Counted from the first letter of the stretch, positions 1-9,539 are shown. The stretch: 64,000 nt of DNA from Bradyrhizobium sp. dw_411 (GCF_018449695.1 NZ_JAAVUY010000015.1:62001-126000); one strand, 5' to 3'. The notes: generated by a model not told the origin, from the sequence alone. Translations and numbers: made by a program.

Positions 1-27
1 AGCTGATTTGCCAACCAGGGACATCCA

Positions 28-348
28 TTGACCGGTCCGGAACTAAAGCAACTTCGCAAGGATCTCAGCGACGCCCTCGGCAAACAATTGTCAGCGGCCG
101 ACATGGCCAGGCTGTGCGGCCTCGCACCAGGCGCTGGCGCCGACACCATCCGCCGCTGGGAAGTCTCCGGCCCCAGCGGACCGGCCGGCAAACTGCTTGC
201 CATTCTGGCGATGGCCAGCGATCGTTATCCGATCCTGGACAATTTTAACGTCTTCGATCGCTTCAATATTCCGGAAGCGGAACGGCCGGCGCGCCGCGAG
301 GAATTCCGCGAAAAGATGCGCAACGAGATTCGCGAGCGGCTGGAATGA
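28..348 (+). CDS. Small helix-turn-helix protein, function unknown
   Basis: A 106-residue protein starting at a TTG. Residues 5-45 (LKQLRKDLSDAL, then AADMARLCGL and DTIRRWE) read like a Cro/XRE-type helix-turn-helix of the kind that chooses introns between arginine-rich helices and ends in an R-W-E helix. The C-terminal third is rich in Arg and Glu and probably helical. No signal peptide or membrane segment is visible. The window begins only 27 bases upstream, so the promoter and any earlier start cannot be judged. DNA binding is inferred from the fold pattern alone; no regulated target is evident. The rightward neighbours are unrelated small genes. Confidence 0.6.
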   Translation: MTGPELKQLRKDLSDALGKQLSAADMARLCGLAPGAGADTIRRWEVSGPSGPAGKLLAILAMASDRYPILDNFNVFDRFNIPEAERPARREEFREKMRNEIRERLE

Positions 349-498
349 GCGGGTTCCCGGCAACGCCATCCGGTTCAGTTATCCACCGCACGAGATGCGC
401 CGCGTAAATTGATTCATCAAGCATCGATCATTCCCTTGCACGCCGGCGCCTATTGCGGGAAAGTGTACGCGGATGGGTTGCGTGCTGTAGGGCGAGCT

Positions 499-699
499 AT
501 GAGTAAACCGGACGCGGGATATGACTACGATCGCTATCACCAATTGCTGGCGGAAGCGGACGATGACTCCAAGCGAATGGCATTCATCAATCTCCTGATC
601 GAAGAGAAAGCCCGGGACAAGCTCGCCGTACAAGCGATGCGCGCCAGACTCAACGGACTGGGATTGAAGACCAGTTCCAGCGCCGATGATCAGGACTGA
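499..699 (+). CDS. Hypothetical 66-residue protein
   Basis: A short, charged, soluble protein beginning MSKPDAGYDYDRYHQLL and ending in an acidic tail (SADDQD). The reading frame is open further upstream to about 409, but the ATG at 499 is preceded by a purine-rich GGCGAG and starts the part with normal protein composition, so I prefer it. The middle (MAFINLLIEEKARDKLAVQA) should form an amphipathic helix. I do not recognise a family. Being short, it could still be a chance frame; composition and codon use resemble its neighbours. Confidence 0.5.
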   Translation: MSKPDAGYDYDRYHQLLAEADDDSKRMAFINLLIEEKARDKLAVQAMRARLNGLGLKTSSSADDQD

Positions 700-914
700 T
701 AGATCGGACCGCTAGCAGCGTCACGGCATGGAATCTCTGCCGGCCCGACGACAGGTAAACGAGCGTCGTCTTCTTTCCGAGCGCCGGACGATCGGAATCG
801 CAGGGCAAGTCATCTCAAGCCAAACTGCCTACCGCCGGTAACCGTACCTCACAATCGCCCTTGCTCTCGCCTTCTGGTTGCGGAACAATCCAGTCGGTTG
901 GGGAAAAGCTAAAA

Positions 915-1571
915 ATGCGTATTATTGGAATCGTAGCGTTCAGCGCTGCGCTGGCTGGTTGTGCCGCGGCGCCGCATCAAGTGCGAGATCGGGATGATTA
1001 TCTGGCAGAGGCTACCCGCGTATTTCCGGGAGAGACACGCGAGCGCGTTCTCAAGGCGGCAGAAACCGTATTAAGAATATCGGACCCGGACGATTTTGAG
1101 TTTCGATACACGCTGACCGGTTTCACGGGTTTACGCCGTTATTTCATCTACGCCGTCGTTGCCGCAGCAAACGGGCGCGAGAAATGGGAATTCCTGACAG
1201 AGCCCGATCCGAGCGGATTAAAGGCATCGGTTTCTATCAGCGAAGAAGGCACGTCCGGCGGCGGATATTCGAGGAGTAACTACGAAGGAGCAATGGCGAG
1301 CGTACCCCTGTATCGTCTGTTTTGGAACCGCGTCGAATATATGCTCAACCGACGTCAGGACTGGGTAACCTGTCAGCAAGCAACCGCTGAGTTGCAAGCG
1401 TCCAACACCAACGCCGCTGCGGCCCTGGGCGGGCTATGCGGGCCGACCAGCGATGGCAGGAATGCACCTCCGCCCGAGCCATTGCAGCCGCTTGCCAAGC
1501 CGGCACCGCCGCCCCGGGCTGCACCAGTTGCGAGGCAAGCGCCGCGACCCGCCTCGGCGCCGCCGACTTGA
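915..1571 (+). CDS. Putative lipoprotein, function unknown
   Basis: A 218-residue protein with a short lipoprotein signal peptide, MRIIGIVAFSAALAGC, whose LAGC lipobox predicts lipid attachment at Cys16 and export to the envelope. The frame continues 18 codons upstream to 861, but the ATG at 915 places the signal peptide at the N terminus. The middle (about residues 20-150) is a folded region of no family I know, with an FRYTLTGFTGLRRYFIY stretch. The last 45 residues are a Pro/Ala/Arg-rich tail, probably extended. It is convergent with glnS, with 63 bases between the stop codons. Envelope location is well supported; the role is unknown. Confidence 0.7.
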   Translation: MRIIGIVAFSAALAGCAAAPHQVRDRDDYLAEATRVFPGETRERVLKAAETVLRISDPDDFEFRYTLTGFTGLRRYFIYAVVAAANGREKWEFLTEPDPSGLKASVSISEEGTSGGGYSRSNYEGAMASVPLYRLFWNRVEYMLNRRQDWVTCQQATAELQASNTNAAAALGGLCGPTSDGRNAPPPEPLQPLAKPAPPPRAAPVARQAPRPASAPPT

Positions 1572-1634
1572 ACAAGGAGTAACGGCGTGGATGCTTCCGC
1601 GGCCCTCGCCTGCTTAGCTCAGAGCATACCTCCG

Positions 1635-3314
1635 TCACCCCTTGCCGACTTCCTTCGCAAAGGTATCGCGCAGGCCGATGGTCCGGTTGAATACCGGATG
1701 TGTCGGCGTCGAATCCTTGTCGCGCACGAAATAGCCCTGCCGCTCGAACTGCATCACGTCGGACGACGTGCTCTGCGCGACGTCAGGCTCGATCCGGGCG
1801 TCTTTGAGAATTTCCAGCGACTGCGGATTGAGGTCGGCGGCGAAATTGCCGGCGTCCGGCGATGATTTCGCGAACAGCGGATTGTAGACGCGAATCTCTG
1901 CCGGTACCGACTGCGCGGCCGACAGCCAATGCATCGTCGCCTTGACCTTGCGCCCGTCCGGCGCGTTGCCGCCCTTGGTCGCGGGATCATAGGTGCAACG
2001 CAGTTCGATGACTTCGCCGGCCGCATTCTTCACGACCTCGTGGCACTTGATGAAATACGCGTAGCGCAGTCGTACTTCGGTGCCGAGCGATAGGCGGAAG
2101 AACTTCTTCGGCGGATTTTCCATGAAGTCGTCCTGCTCGATATAGAGTTCGCGGCCAAACGCGATTTTGCGCGTGCCGGCGGCGGGATCGTCCGGATGGT
2201 TGATGGCTTCGAGTTCTTCGCTCGTCCCTTCGGGGTAATTCTCGATCACCACCTTGAGCGGCCGCAACACCGCCATGCGGCGCTGCGCCGTCCGGTTGAG
2301 AATTTCGCGAATACAAAACTCAAGCATGCCGACATCGACAATGCTGTTGGCCTTGGCGACGCCGATGCGCTTGACGAACTCCCGGACCGCGGCCGGCGGC
2401 ACTCCGCGCCGCTTCAGTCCGGCGATCGTCGGCATCCGCGGATCGTCCCAACCCGCGACATGGCCGCCGCGCACGAGTTCGGTCAGCACCCTCTTCGACA
2501 GCAGCGTGTAGGTCAGATTGAGCCGGGCGAATTCGTACTGGTGCGGCTTCGACGGCACCGGCAGCTTGTCGAGCAGCCAGTCGTAGAGCGGCCGGTGGTC
2601 CTCGAATTCCAGCGTGCAGATCGAATGGGTAACGCCCTCGATCGCGTCCGACTGGCCGTGAGCGTAATCGTAGCTCGGATAGATCGCCCATTTATCCCCG
2701 GTGCGGGGATGGGTGGCGCGGAGGATGCGATAGAGCACGGGGTCGCGCAGATTGATATTGCCCGACGTCATATCGATCTTGGCGCGCAGCACCCGCGCGC
2801 CGTTCGGAAATTCACCGGCCTTCATGCGGCGAAACAGATCGAGGTTTTCGTCCACCGAGCGACCGCGGAACGGGCTGTTCTGGCCGGGTTCCGTCAGCGT
2901 GCCGCGCTTGAGGCGGATTTCCTCCTGCGACTGGTCGTCGACATAGGCGAGACCGGCGCGAATGAGGCCTTCCGCCCAGTCATACAGGCGCTCGAAATAA
3001 TCCGACGCGTAGTGCAGATCGGTTCCCCAGTCGTAACCGAGCCACTTCACGTCAGCCTGAATTGAATCGATGTATTCCTGTTCTTCCCGGGTCGGATTGG
3101 TGTCGTCGAACCGCAGGTTGCAGCGGCCGGAAAACTCCTGCGCGATGCCGAAATTGAGCGCGATCGACTTGGCATGACCGATATGCAGGTAGCCGTTCGG
3201 CTCCGGCGGGAAGCGCGTCACGATCTGGCTGTGTCTTTTGCTGTCGAGATCGGCCTGGACGATGTCGCGAATGAAATCGCGCCCTGCCTCTGCGGCCTCT
3301 GGTTCTACGGTCAT
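1635..3314 (-). CDS. glnS: Glutaminyl-tRNA synthetase
   Basis: A class I aminoacyl-tRNA synthetase of 559 residues that charges tRNA-Gln directly with glutamine in the cytoplasm. Near the N terminus RFPPEPNGYLHIGHAKS carries the HIGH signature in its GlnRS-specific context, followed by LRFDDTNPTREEQEY. LLSKRVL is the KMSKS-equivalent loop. The C-terminal half has the two-barrel anticodon-binding region of GlnRS. The start MTVEPEAAEAGRDFIRD at 3314 fits the usual length better than the in-frame codon at 3368. It diverges from gltX across 140 bases. Most alphaproteobacteria lack GlnRS and make Gln-tRNA by the GatCAB transamidation route, so its presence is noteworthy; a history of gene transfer is likely but cannot be shown here. 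Confidence 0.95.
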   Translation of the reverse strand: MTVEPEAAEAGRDFIRDIVQADLDSKRHSQIVTRFPPEPNGYLHIGHAKSIALNFGIAQEFSGRCNLRFDDTNPTREEQEYIDSIQADVKWLGYDWGTDLHYASDYFERLYDWAEGLIRAGLAYVDDQSQEEIRLKRGTLTEPGQNSPFRGRSVDENLDLFRRMKAGEFPNGARVLRAKIDMTSGNINLRDPVLYRILRATHPRTGDKWAIYPSYDYAHGQSDAIEGVTHSICTLEFEDHRPLYDWLLDKLPVPSKPHQYEFARLNLTYTLLSKRVLTELVRGGHVAGWDDPRMPTIAGLKRRGVPPAAVREFVKRIGVAKANSIVDVGMLEFCIREILNRTAQRRMAVLRPLKVVIENYPEGTSEELEAINHPDDPAAGTRKIAFGRELYIEQDDFMENPPKKFFRLSLGTEVRLRYAYFIKCHEVVKNAAGEVIELRCTYDPATKGGNAPDGRKVKATMHWLSAAQSVPAEIRVYNPLFAKSSPDAGNFAADLNPQSLEILKDARIEPDVAQSTSSDVMQFERQGYFVRDKDSTPTHPVFNRTIGLRDTFAKEVGKG

Positions 3315-3374
3315 TCTTGTTTCCTGTTCCGGAATCAACGGTCTATCTGCCAAATCCGCACCTCCCAAGGAAGG

Positions 3375-3403
3375 CTTTAGTTACGCCCGGTTCCTGCTAT
3401 ATA
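3375..3403 (+). promoter_or_regulatory. Possible gltX promoter
   Basis: A clean TATATA -10 hexamer lies at 3398-3403. A weak -35 (CTTTAG, 3375-3380) is 17 bases upstream, and the gltX ATG is about 50 bases downstream. The -35 match is poor, so only the -10 element is convincing. Confidence 0.35.
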
Positions 3404-3454
3404 GCCCCGACGCCATCAGGGCGTATCCCGCCCTCCCCGCCATTGCTACATATA

Positions 3455-4879
3455 ATGACCGATCAGATCGTCACACGCTTTGCTCCCTCGCCGACCGGCT
3501 TTCTCCACATCGGAGGGGCCCGCACGGCGCTGTTCAACTGGCTCTACGCGCGCGGCCGTGGCGGCAAGATGCTGCTGCGCGTCGAGGACACCGACCGGGA
3601 GCGATCGACCGAGGCGGCCATTGCGGCCATTCTCGATGGGCTGAAATGGCTCGAACTCGATTGGGACGGCGACGTCATCTATCAATTCAGCCGGGCGGCA
3701 CGCCACCGCGAGGTCGCGGAAGCCTTGCTGGCCAGTGGCATGGCCTATCGCTGCTACGCCACCCCAGAGGAACTGACCGCGATGCGCGAAACGGCCCGCG
3801 CCGAGGGCCGCACACGCCTCTATAACGGCCTGTGGCGCGACCGCGACCCTTCGGATGCCCCGTCCGGCATGAAACCAACCATCCGGCTCAAGGCGCCCCA
3901 GACCGGCGAAACCGTGATCGAGGACCAGGTCCAGGGCCGCGTGGTCTGGCAGAACGAAAACCTCGATGACCTCGTGCTGCTGCGGGGCGACGGCAACCCG
4001 ACCTATATGCTCGCGGTCGTGGTCGACGACCATGACATGGGTGTCACCCATATCATTCGCGGCGACGACCACCTGATCAATGCGGCGCGTCAGAAGCAGA
4101 TCTACGACGCGCTGGGTTGGGGCATTCCAAGCATGTCCCACATCCCGCTGATCCACGGGCCCGACGGCTCAAAACTCTCCAAGCGCCACGGTGCGCTCGG
4201 CGTCGACGCCTACCGCGCCATGGGATATTTGCCGGCCGCCTTGCGCAATTACCTGGTCAGGCTCGGATGGAGCCATGGCGACCAGGAGATATTCTCGACC
4301 GAGGAAATGATCGCCGCGTTCGACCTGCCGGGCGTCGGCCGCTCCGCCGCCCGGTTCGACTTCGCCAAGCTCGAGAGCCTCAACGGCCACTACATCCGGC
4401 ATGCCGGCGATCAATCCCTCGTGACCATGTTCGAGGGCGTGCTGGACTATGTTCCGAACGGGTCGGACCTGAAGGCAAAACTCAACGACACCACGCGCGC
4501 GCAATTGCTGCAGGCGATGCCGAGCCTGAAGGAACGCGCCAAGACGCTGATCGAGCTGATCGACGGCGCCTACTTCATCTTTGCCGACCGGCCGCTCGAG
4601 ATCGAGCCAAAAGCTGCAGCAATTTTGACACCGGAAAACCGCGAATTGATCGGTAGATTGCGCAGCGCCCTTGAAGCGGTCACGGCCTGGAGTGCGGCAA
4701 CCACCGAAGCCGCGATGCGCGCGTTTGCGGACGAAAACGGCCTCAAGCTTGGCGCGGTCGCCCAGCCACTTCGCGCCGCCCTGACCGGGCGCACCACCTC
4801 GCCAGGGATTTTCGACGTGCTGGCGGTGTTGGGACGTGAGGAATGCCTGGCCCGGCTCGGCGACCAGTCCCCTGCTTAA
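3455..4879 (+). CDS. gltX: Glutamyl-tRNA synthetase
   Basis: A discriminating-type GluRS of 474 residues that attaches glutamate to tRNA-Glu. The N terminus RFAPSPTGFLHIGGARTAL contains the HIGG form of the class I HIGH motif. GSKLSKRHGALG is the KMSKS loop at about residue 240. The C-terminal 150 residues correspond to the helical anticodon-binding domain of bacterial GluRS. The frame is open upstream to 3317, but conserved sequence begins directly at the ATG at 3455. gltA follows on the same strand after 159 bases, a neighbourhood also known from other Rhizobiales. With a dedicated GlnRS next door, this enzyme is expected to be specific for tRNA-Glu. Confidence 0.96.
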   Translation: MTDQIVTRFAPSPTGFLHIGGARTALFNWLYARGRGGKMLLRVEDTDRERSTEAAIAAILDGLKWLELDWDGDVIYQFSRAARHREVAEALLASGMAYRCYATPEELTAMRETARAEGRTRLYNGLWRDRDPSDAPSGMKPTIRLKAPQTGETVIEDQVQGRVVWQNENLDDLVLLRGDGNPTYMLAVVVDDHDMGVTHIIRGDDHLINAARQKQIYDALGWGIPSMSHIPLIHGPDGSKLSKRHGALGVDAYRAMGYLPAALRNYLVRLGWSHGDQEIFSTEEMIAAFDLPGVGRSAARFDFAKLESLNGHYIRHAGDQSLVTMFEGVLDYVPNGSDLKAKLNDTTRAQLLQAMPSLKERAKTLIELIDGAYFIFADRPLEIEPKAAAILTPENRELIGRLRSALEAVTAWSAATTEAAMRAFADENGLKLGAVAQPLRAALTGRTTSPGIFDVLAVLGREECLARLGDQSPA

Positions 4880-5038
4880 GGCGGACCGCCGCCGTGAAGC
4901 GGCCATCTTGCAGCGCACAGTGCAATAAGCTACCCATTTAGGCGTTCTTTTCAGAATACCCGGCTTCGCTCGCCACCCACATCGGAATGGCGAAAGCGGC
5001 CGCCGGCTTTTCGCAACGATCTCATCGGGGACTTCACG

Positions 5039-6343
5039 ATGGACGCAACATCCAAAAGCAAAACCGCAACACTGACGGTAGGCAACAAGACCTACGATTT
5101 CCCGATTTTGAGCGGCACTGTTGGGCCGGATGTCGTCGACATCGCCAAGCTCTACGCCCAATCCGGGATGTTCACCTATGACCCCGGATTCACCTCCACC
5201 GGCAGTTGCCAGTCCAAGATCACCTATATCGACGGCGACGCCGGTATCCTGGAGTACCGGGGATACCCGATCGAACAGCTCGCCCAGCACGGCGACTTCC
5301 TGGAGACCTGCTACCTCCTGCTTTACGGGGAATTACCGACCAAGGCGCAGAAGGCGGATTTCGACCGGCGTGTGATCCTGCACACCATGGTTCACGAACA
5401 GATGGCCCGGTTCTTCCAGGGCTTCCGCCGCGACGCCCATCCGATGGCCGTGATGGTCGCTTCCGTCGGTGCGTTGGCCGCGTTCTATCACGACTCCACC
5501 GACATCAACGATCCGCAGCAGCGCATGATCGCTTCGATGCGCATGATCGCGAAGATCCCGACCCTGGCCGCGATGGCGTTCAAATACACCATCGGGCAGC
5601 CCTTCATCTATCCGAAGAACTCGCTGAGCTTTGCCGAGAACTTCCTGAACATGTGCTTCGCGGTGCCCTGCGAGGACTACAAGATCAATCCGGTTCTCGC
5701 CGACGCGCTCGACAAGATCTTCATCCTGCACGCCGACCATGAGCAGAACGCCTCGACCTCGACCGTGCGTATCGCCGGCTCTTCCGGCGCCAACCCGTTC
5801 GCCTGTATCGCCGCCGGCATCGCCTGCCTGTGGGGACCGGCGCATGGCGGCGCCAACGAAGCGGCGCTGGCGATGCTCGCCGAGATCGGCACCGTCGACA
5901 AGATTCCCGAATTCATCGCCAAGGTGAAGGACAAGAACAGCGAAGTCCGCCTGATGGGCTTCGGACATCGCGTCTACAAGAACTACGATCCCCGCGCCAA
6001 GATCATGCAGAAGATGTGTCACGCCGTGTTGAAGGAAACCGGCCATGGTGACGATCCGATGCTGAAGGTCGCGCTGGAGCTGGAAAAGATCGCGCTGAGC
6101 GATCCCTACTTCATCGACCGCAAGCTCTATCCGAATGTCGACTTCTATTCGGGCATCACGCTGAAGGCGATGGGTTTCCCGACCTCGATGTTCACCGTGC
6201 TGTTCGCGGTCGCCCGCACCGTCGGCTGGATCAGCCAGTGGAGCGAGATGATCGAAGATCCGCAGCAGAAGATCGGCCGTCCGCGCCAGCTCTATACCGG
6301 CGCGACGCACCGCGATTACGTCGACATCGACAAGCGCAAATAA
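5039..6343 (+). CDS. gltA: Citrate synthase (type II)
   Basis: A 434-residue citrate synthase condensing acetyl-CoA and oxaloacetate, the entry step of the TCA cycle. Catalytic landmarks are visible: HADHEQNASTSTVR around residue 235, the active-site His in GPAHGGANEAAL, and GFGHRVYKNYDPRAK around residue 315. Length and the N-terminal SCQSKITYIDGDAGIL match the hexameric NADH-sensitive type of Gram-negative bacteria. The gene ends 27 bases before a strong terminator shared with convergent lpxB. Expression is probably from its own promoter in the 159-base gap after gltX; no clear -35/-10 pair was found there. Confidence 0.97.
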   Translation: MDATSKSKTATLTVGNKTYDFPILSGTVGPDVVDIAKLYAQSGMFTYDPGFTSTGSCQSKITYIDGDAGILEYRGYPIEQLAQHGDFLETCYLLLYGELPTKAQKADFDRRVILHTMVHEQMARFFQGFRRDAHPMAVMVASVGALAAFYHDSTDINDPQQRMIASMRMIAKIPTLAAMAFKYTIGQPFIYPKNSLSFAENFLNMCFAVPCEDYKINPVLADALDKIFILHADHEQNASTSTVRIAGSSGANPFACIAAGIACLWGPAHGGANEAALAMLAEIGTVDKIPEFIAKVKDKNSEVRLMGFGHRVYKNYDPRAKIMQKMCHAVLKETGHGDDPMLKVALELEKIALSDPYFIDRKLYPNVDFYSGITLKAMGFPTSMFTVLFAVARTVGWISQWSEMIEDPQQKIGRPRQLYTGATHRDYVDIDKRK

Positions 6344-6370
6344 GCCAGGCTTCGGAAAAAAAACACGGCC

Positions 6371-6404
6371 AAAGCCCCGGTTCTATCCGAACCGGGGCTT
6401 TTTC
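6371..6404. terminator. Rho-independent terminator between gltA and lpxB
   Basis: A 13-base-pair arm (AAAGCCCCGGTTC, 6371-6383) pairs with its complement at 6389-6401 around a five-base loop, followed by a run of T interrupted by one C. Preceded by A-rich sequence, it can also serve the leftward lpxB operon, which ends three bases away. Likely bidirectional. Confidence 0.85.
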
Positions 6405-6406
6405 GT

Positions 6407-7600
6407 TTAATTCGCGCCCCGCGCCGTTTGCAACGTCGCCAGCACGATATCGGCGGCGCGTACGCCGGGCGGCTGATCGCCTGTCGTCATGATCCCATCG
6501 ATCCCCGCGAAGGCTTCGACCTGGCGGCGGCGCAACGGAGAATCCTCGAGCACCTCGCGCAGCGCGGGCGCCAGTTTCTCCGGCGTGCAATCCTGCTGCA
6601 GGAATTCCGGAACGACGTTCTCGCCGACCACCAGATTGGCCAGAATGACGGACTTCACATCGATTACCTTCAGAACGATCCACGCCTCGACCGCGCCGGT
6701 CCGGTAGGCCGTCACCATCGGCACGCCGGCCAGCGCCAGTTCAAGCGTCACGGTGCCGGACTTGGCGAGCGCGGCACGGGCAATCCGGAACGCCGCCCGC
6801 TTTTCCTGCTCACCGACCACAATCCGCGGCGCCACCTTCCAGTCCTTGATGCCCTCGCTGACCGCTTCGATCAGATGCGGCATGGTCGGCAGGATCAGTT
6901 CAAACGCGACACCCTCGTCGCGCAGCCGGCTTAATGTCTCGCCGAAGATCGCCATGTGATGCCTGATTTCGCTGCGGCGGCTTCCTGGCAGAACCAGCAG
7001 AACCGGCGGCGCCTCGTCCCGGCGTTTCTGCTCGCCGGGGTCGGGCCGCAGCATCCCGGTCTGCTCGGTCAGGGGATGACCGACATAGCTGCAGGGCGGA
7101 CCGCGCAGCCTGCGATACTCCTCCGGCTCGAACGGCAGCACGGCCAGAACATGGTCGATATAGCGGCACATCGCCCGCGCCCGGCCGGGCCGCCACGCCC
7201 AGACCGAGGGGGATACATAATCGATGATCGGGATCGAGGGATCGCTGGCACGAACGCGGCGCGCAACCCGATGGGTGAAATCAGGACTGTCGATAATCAC
7301 CAGAATATCGGGCGAGGCCTGCGTCACCGCACGGGCGGTCTCGCCAATCAGCCGCAGAATTTTCGGCAATTGCGCAACGACAGCCGCCAGCCCGATAATC
7401 GAGAGTTCCTCGATCGGAAACAGCGACGTCAATCCCTCGCGGGCCATCGACTGGCCGCCGACGCCTTCAAACTGCACCGCGCCGCCAAGACGCTGGCGCA
7501 ATACTTTCATCAGGCTGGCGCCAAGCCGATCGCCGGATTCTTCCGTGGCGATCAGGAAAATCTTTCGCGCCACATCACTGGTTCCGCGCGCCGCCATCAC
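6407..7600 (-). CDS. lpxB: Lipid-A-disaccharide synthase
   Basis: A 397-residue peripheral membrane glycosyltransferase joining UDP-2,3-diacylglucosamine to lipid X to form the lipid A disaccharide. Typical sequence includes ATEESGDRLGASLM at the N terminus, the DSPDFTHRVARRVR and YVSPSVWAWRPGRA blocks, and VLPGSRRSEIRHHM in the GT-B C-terminal half. It is the last gene of the lpxD-fabZ-lpxA-lpxI-lpxB run. Its start overlaps the stop of lpxI by four bases, which suggests coupled translation. Substrate supply comes from LpxI immediately upstream. Confidence 0.95.
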   Translation of the reverse strand: MMAARGTSDVARKIFLIATEESGDRLGASLMKVLRQRLGGAVQFEGVGGQSMAREGLTSLFPIEELSIIGLAAVVAQLPKILRLIGETARAVTQASPDILVIIDSPDFTHRVARRVRASDPSIPIIDYVSPSVWAWRPGRARAMCRYIDHVLAVLPFEPEEYRRLRGPPCSYVGHPLTEQTGMLRPDPGEQKRRDEAPPVLLVLPGSRRSEIRHHMAIFGETLSRLRDEGVAFELILPTMPHLIEAVSEGIKDWKVAPRIVVGEQEKRAAFRIARAALAKSGTVTLELALAGVPMVTAYRTGAVEAWIVLKVIDVKSVILANLVVGENVVPEFLQQDCTPEKLAPALREVLEDSPLRRRQVEAFAGIDGIMTTGDQPPGVRAADIVLATLQTARGAN

Positions 7601-8454
7601 GCAGGCAAACCGGTGACGAACAGACCCGCGGCCTCCGCGGCCTCGACCACGCTCTGCGGTTCAACCACGATGGTATTGCCGGCGACAATCGCAATCCCCG
7701 CCAGCTTCGCGGCCGCCGCTCCCTCGACGGTTCGCGGTCCGATCGTGGGCAGGTCGAAGCGCAGATCCTGTCCGCGCTTGGGAGCCTTCACCAACACGCC
7801 GCGCGCAGCCTTGGCGCGAATGCGGCCCTCGGTGCGCAGGCGCGCGACCCGGGCCAGTAATCCGTCGGTGCCTTCGATATCCTCCACCGCGACCACATGG
7901 CCGTCGATCACGACCGCGGCCTGCCCGATGTCGAAGGGACTGAGCGCACTCAATACGTCCCGTCCTTTGGCGATGTCGGCGGCGGAGCTTTCATCGGGCA
8001 AGGTCCGGGTGAGACAGCCCTGCGGCATCAGGACATCGGGCGCGACATCCTTGATGCCCATCATCTGGAAACCATCTTGCTCGAGGATGCGGCCGATCCC
8101 GGACAACAGATGATCGTCCCCTCCCCGGAAGGCGGCCCATACCCGCCCGAGCACGCGAACCGTCGACCAGTCGAGCCTGATCTCGGATAACGCCGGCCGC
8201 ACCAGCGTGCCGATGAAAACCAGATTCCGGCAGTTTTCGGCGCGAAACAGTTTCTCCGCCCGCCCGAGCTGACCGACCGATATCCAGTGATGGCGAAAGC
8301 GCTCGGCGGCTACCGGGTCGCAGGCGCCCTTCAGCGCAAAAACAACGGGATCGATGCCGCGCGCGATCAGCGAATCCGCGACCGCAAACGGCATTACGCC
8401 GCCTCCCGCGATCAGGCCGACCGGCGATGAAATTTGCAAAGCCCCCGATGTCAT
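7597..8454 (-). CDS. lpxI: UDP-2,3-diacylglucosamine pyrophosphatase LpxI
   Basis: A 285-residue protein of the DUF1009/LpxI family, which cleaves UDP-2,3-diacylglucosamine to lipid X in bacteria lacking LpxH. The N terminus SSPVGLIAGGGVMPFAVADS is the family hallmark. The conserved C-terminal LRFDLPTIGPRTVEGAAAA and the GLFVTGLPA end are also present. The frame is open upstream to 8619, but the family begins near the ATG at 8454. Position between lpxA and lpxB agrees with its role in lipid A synthesis. No LpxH-like gene is in this window. Confidence 0.93.
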   Translation of the reverse strand: MTSGALQISSPVGLIAGGGVMPFAVADSLIARGIDPVVFALKGACDPVAAERFRHHWISVGQLGRAEKLFRAENCRNLVFIGTLVRPALSEIRLDWSTVRVLGRVWAAFRGGDDHLLSGIGRILEQDGFQMMGIKDVAPDVLMPQGCLTRTLPDESSAADIAKGRDVLSALSPFDIGQAAVVIDGHVVAVEDIEGTDGLLARVARLRTEGRIRAKAARGVLVKAPKRGQDLRFDLPTIGPRTVEGAAAAKLAGIAIVAGNTIVVEPQSVVEAAEAAGLFVTGLPA

Positions 8455-8473
8455 GGCTCCGGCGGCCTCATCA

Positions 8474-9277
8474 TCACGGCCTGTCGCGCGGATTGGCCGG
8501 GAGGCATAGCGCGCGATGCTTGCCGTTTTCGATGAACGCAAGGATTTCCGCGATCGCGGGATCCTCGCTCGCCAGTGGCTGTACGGCACTGAGCCGTTCG
8601 GCAAAAATGCCGGGCCCATGGAACAGCTTTTGGTAGAACGAGCGCACCGTGGCCAGCCGCTCCTTGGTGAATTTGCGGCGCTTCATGCCGATGATGTTAA
8701 GGCCTTCGAGGCTGGCGTACTGGCCGTTGACGAGCGCGAACGGAATCACGTCGCCGCGAACCCCGCAGACTCCACCGACCATCACCTGCGGCCCGATGCG
8801 CGTGAACTGATGCACAGCCGATAAGCCGCCGATGAAAACAAAATCACCGATTTCGCAGTGACCGCCGAGCGTCGCCGACGTCGCAAAAATCGCGTCATTG
8901 CCGACCTGGCAATCATGACCGACATGGCTGCAATTCATGAAGTAGCCGCGATCGCCGACGCGCGTGATGCCGCCACCGGCCACGGTCCCCGCGTTCATGG
9001 TCACCGATTCCCGGATGGTGCAGCCCTGGCCGATCTGCAGCCTGGTCAGTTCGCCGCGATAGCTCAGCGATTGCGGCGGCGTGCCGAGCGAGGCGAAGGG
9101 GTAGATCGTGGTGCCGTCGCCAATACTGGTCTGCGCGGTGATGTGGACATGCGCGACCAGCTTGCAGTTCGCGCCGATCACGACGTGGGGGCCGATGACG
9201 CAATAAGGGCCGATTGACGTGCCCTCGCCGATCACAGCGCCATCTTCAATCCGCGCGGTGGGATCGATCGTACTCAT
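8474..9277 (-). CDS. lpxA: UDP-N-acetylglucosamine acyltransferase
   Basis: The first enzyme of lipid A synthesis, transferring a 3-hydroxyacyl chain from ACP to UDP-GlcNAc; 267 residues. The N-terminal two thirds are a left-handed beta-helix of hexapeptide repeats (IGEGTSIGPYCVIGPHVVIG and similar). NCSHVGHDCQVG contains the catalytic His. The C terminus is the helical domain containing GLNIIGMKRRKF. The start MSTIDPTARIEDGAVI at 9277 is preferred to an in-frame codon at 9313. It precedes lpxI by 19 bases. The gene upstream on the same strand is an unrelated small exported protein, so fabZ and lpxA are not adjacent here. Confidence 0.96.
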   Translation of the reverse strand: MSTIDPTARIEDGAVIGEGTSIGPYCVIGPHVVIGANCKLVAHVHITAQTSIGDGTTIYPFASLGTPPQSLSYRGELTRLQIGQGCTIRESVTMNAGTVAGGGITRVGDRGYFMNCSHVGHDCQVGNDAIFATSATLGGHCEIGDFVFIGGLSAVHQFTRIGPQVMVGGVCGVRGDVIPFALVNGQYASLEGLNIIGMKRRKFTKERLATVRSFYQKLFHGPGIFAERLSAVQPLASEDPAIAEILAFIENGKHRALCLPANPRDRP

Positions 9278-9539
9278 CGAAGTCTCTTGGTCCCTGTGGT
9301 GTCGGGTGGTCATCTGATTGATTTTGCAGTGGTTAGCGCGGGCTGCCGGGGCTGTCCAGTGACGTCTGGTTACCTTCTATGACGCCTTTGCCGCCTAAAA
9401 ACGATGAGGCGACGGGCCCCATGCCCATTGCTTGGGCCTCGGCCGTGCCCAAACTTCGAGACGCTTGGACAGCATTTGAGCGCGAAAAAGCCGACGCCGC
9501 GTGCCTACAATCCAGCCAGGAGATACAGGGATCAATGCG

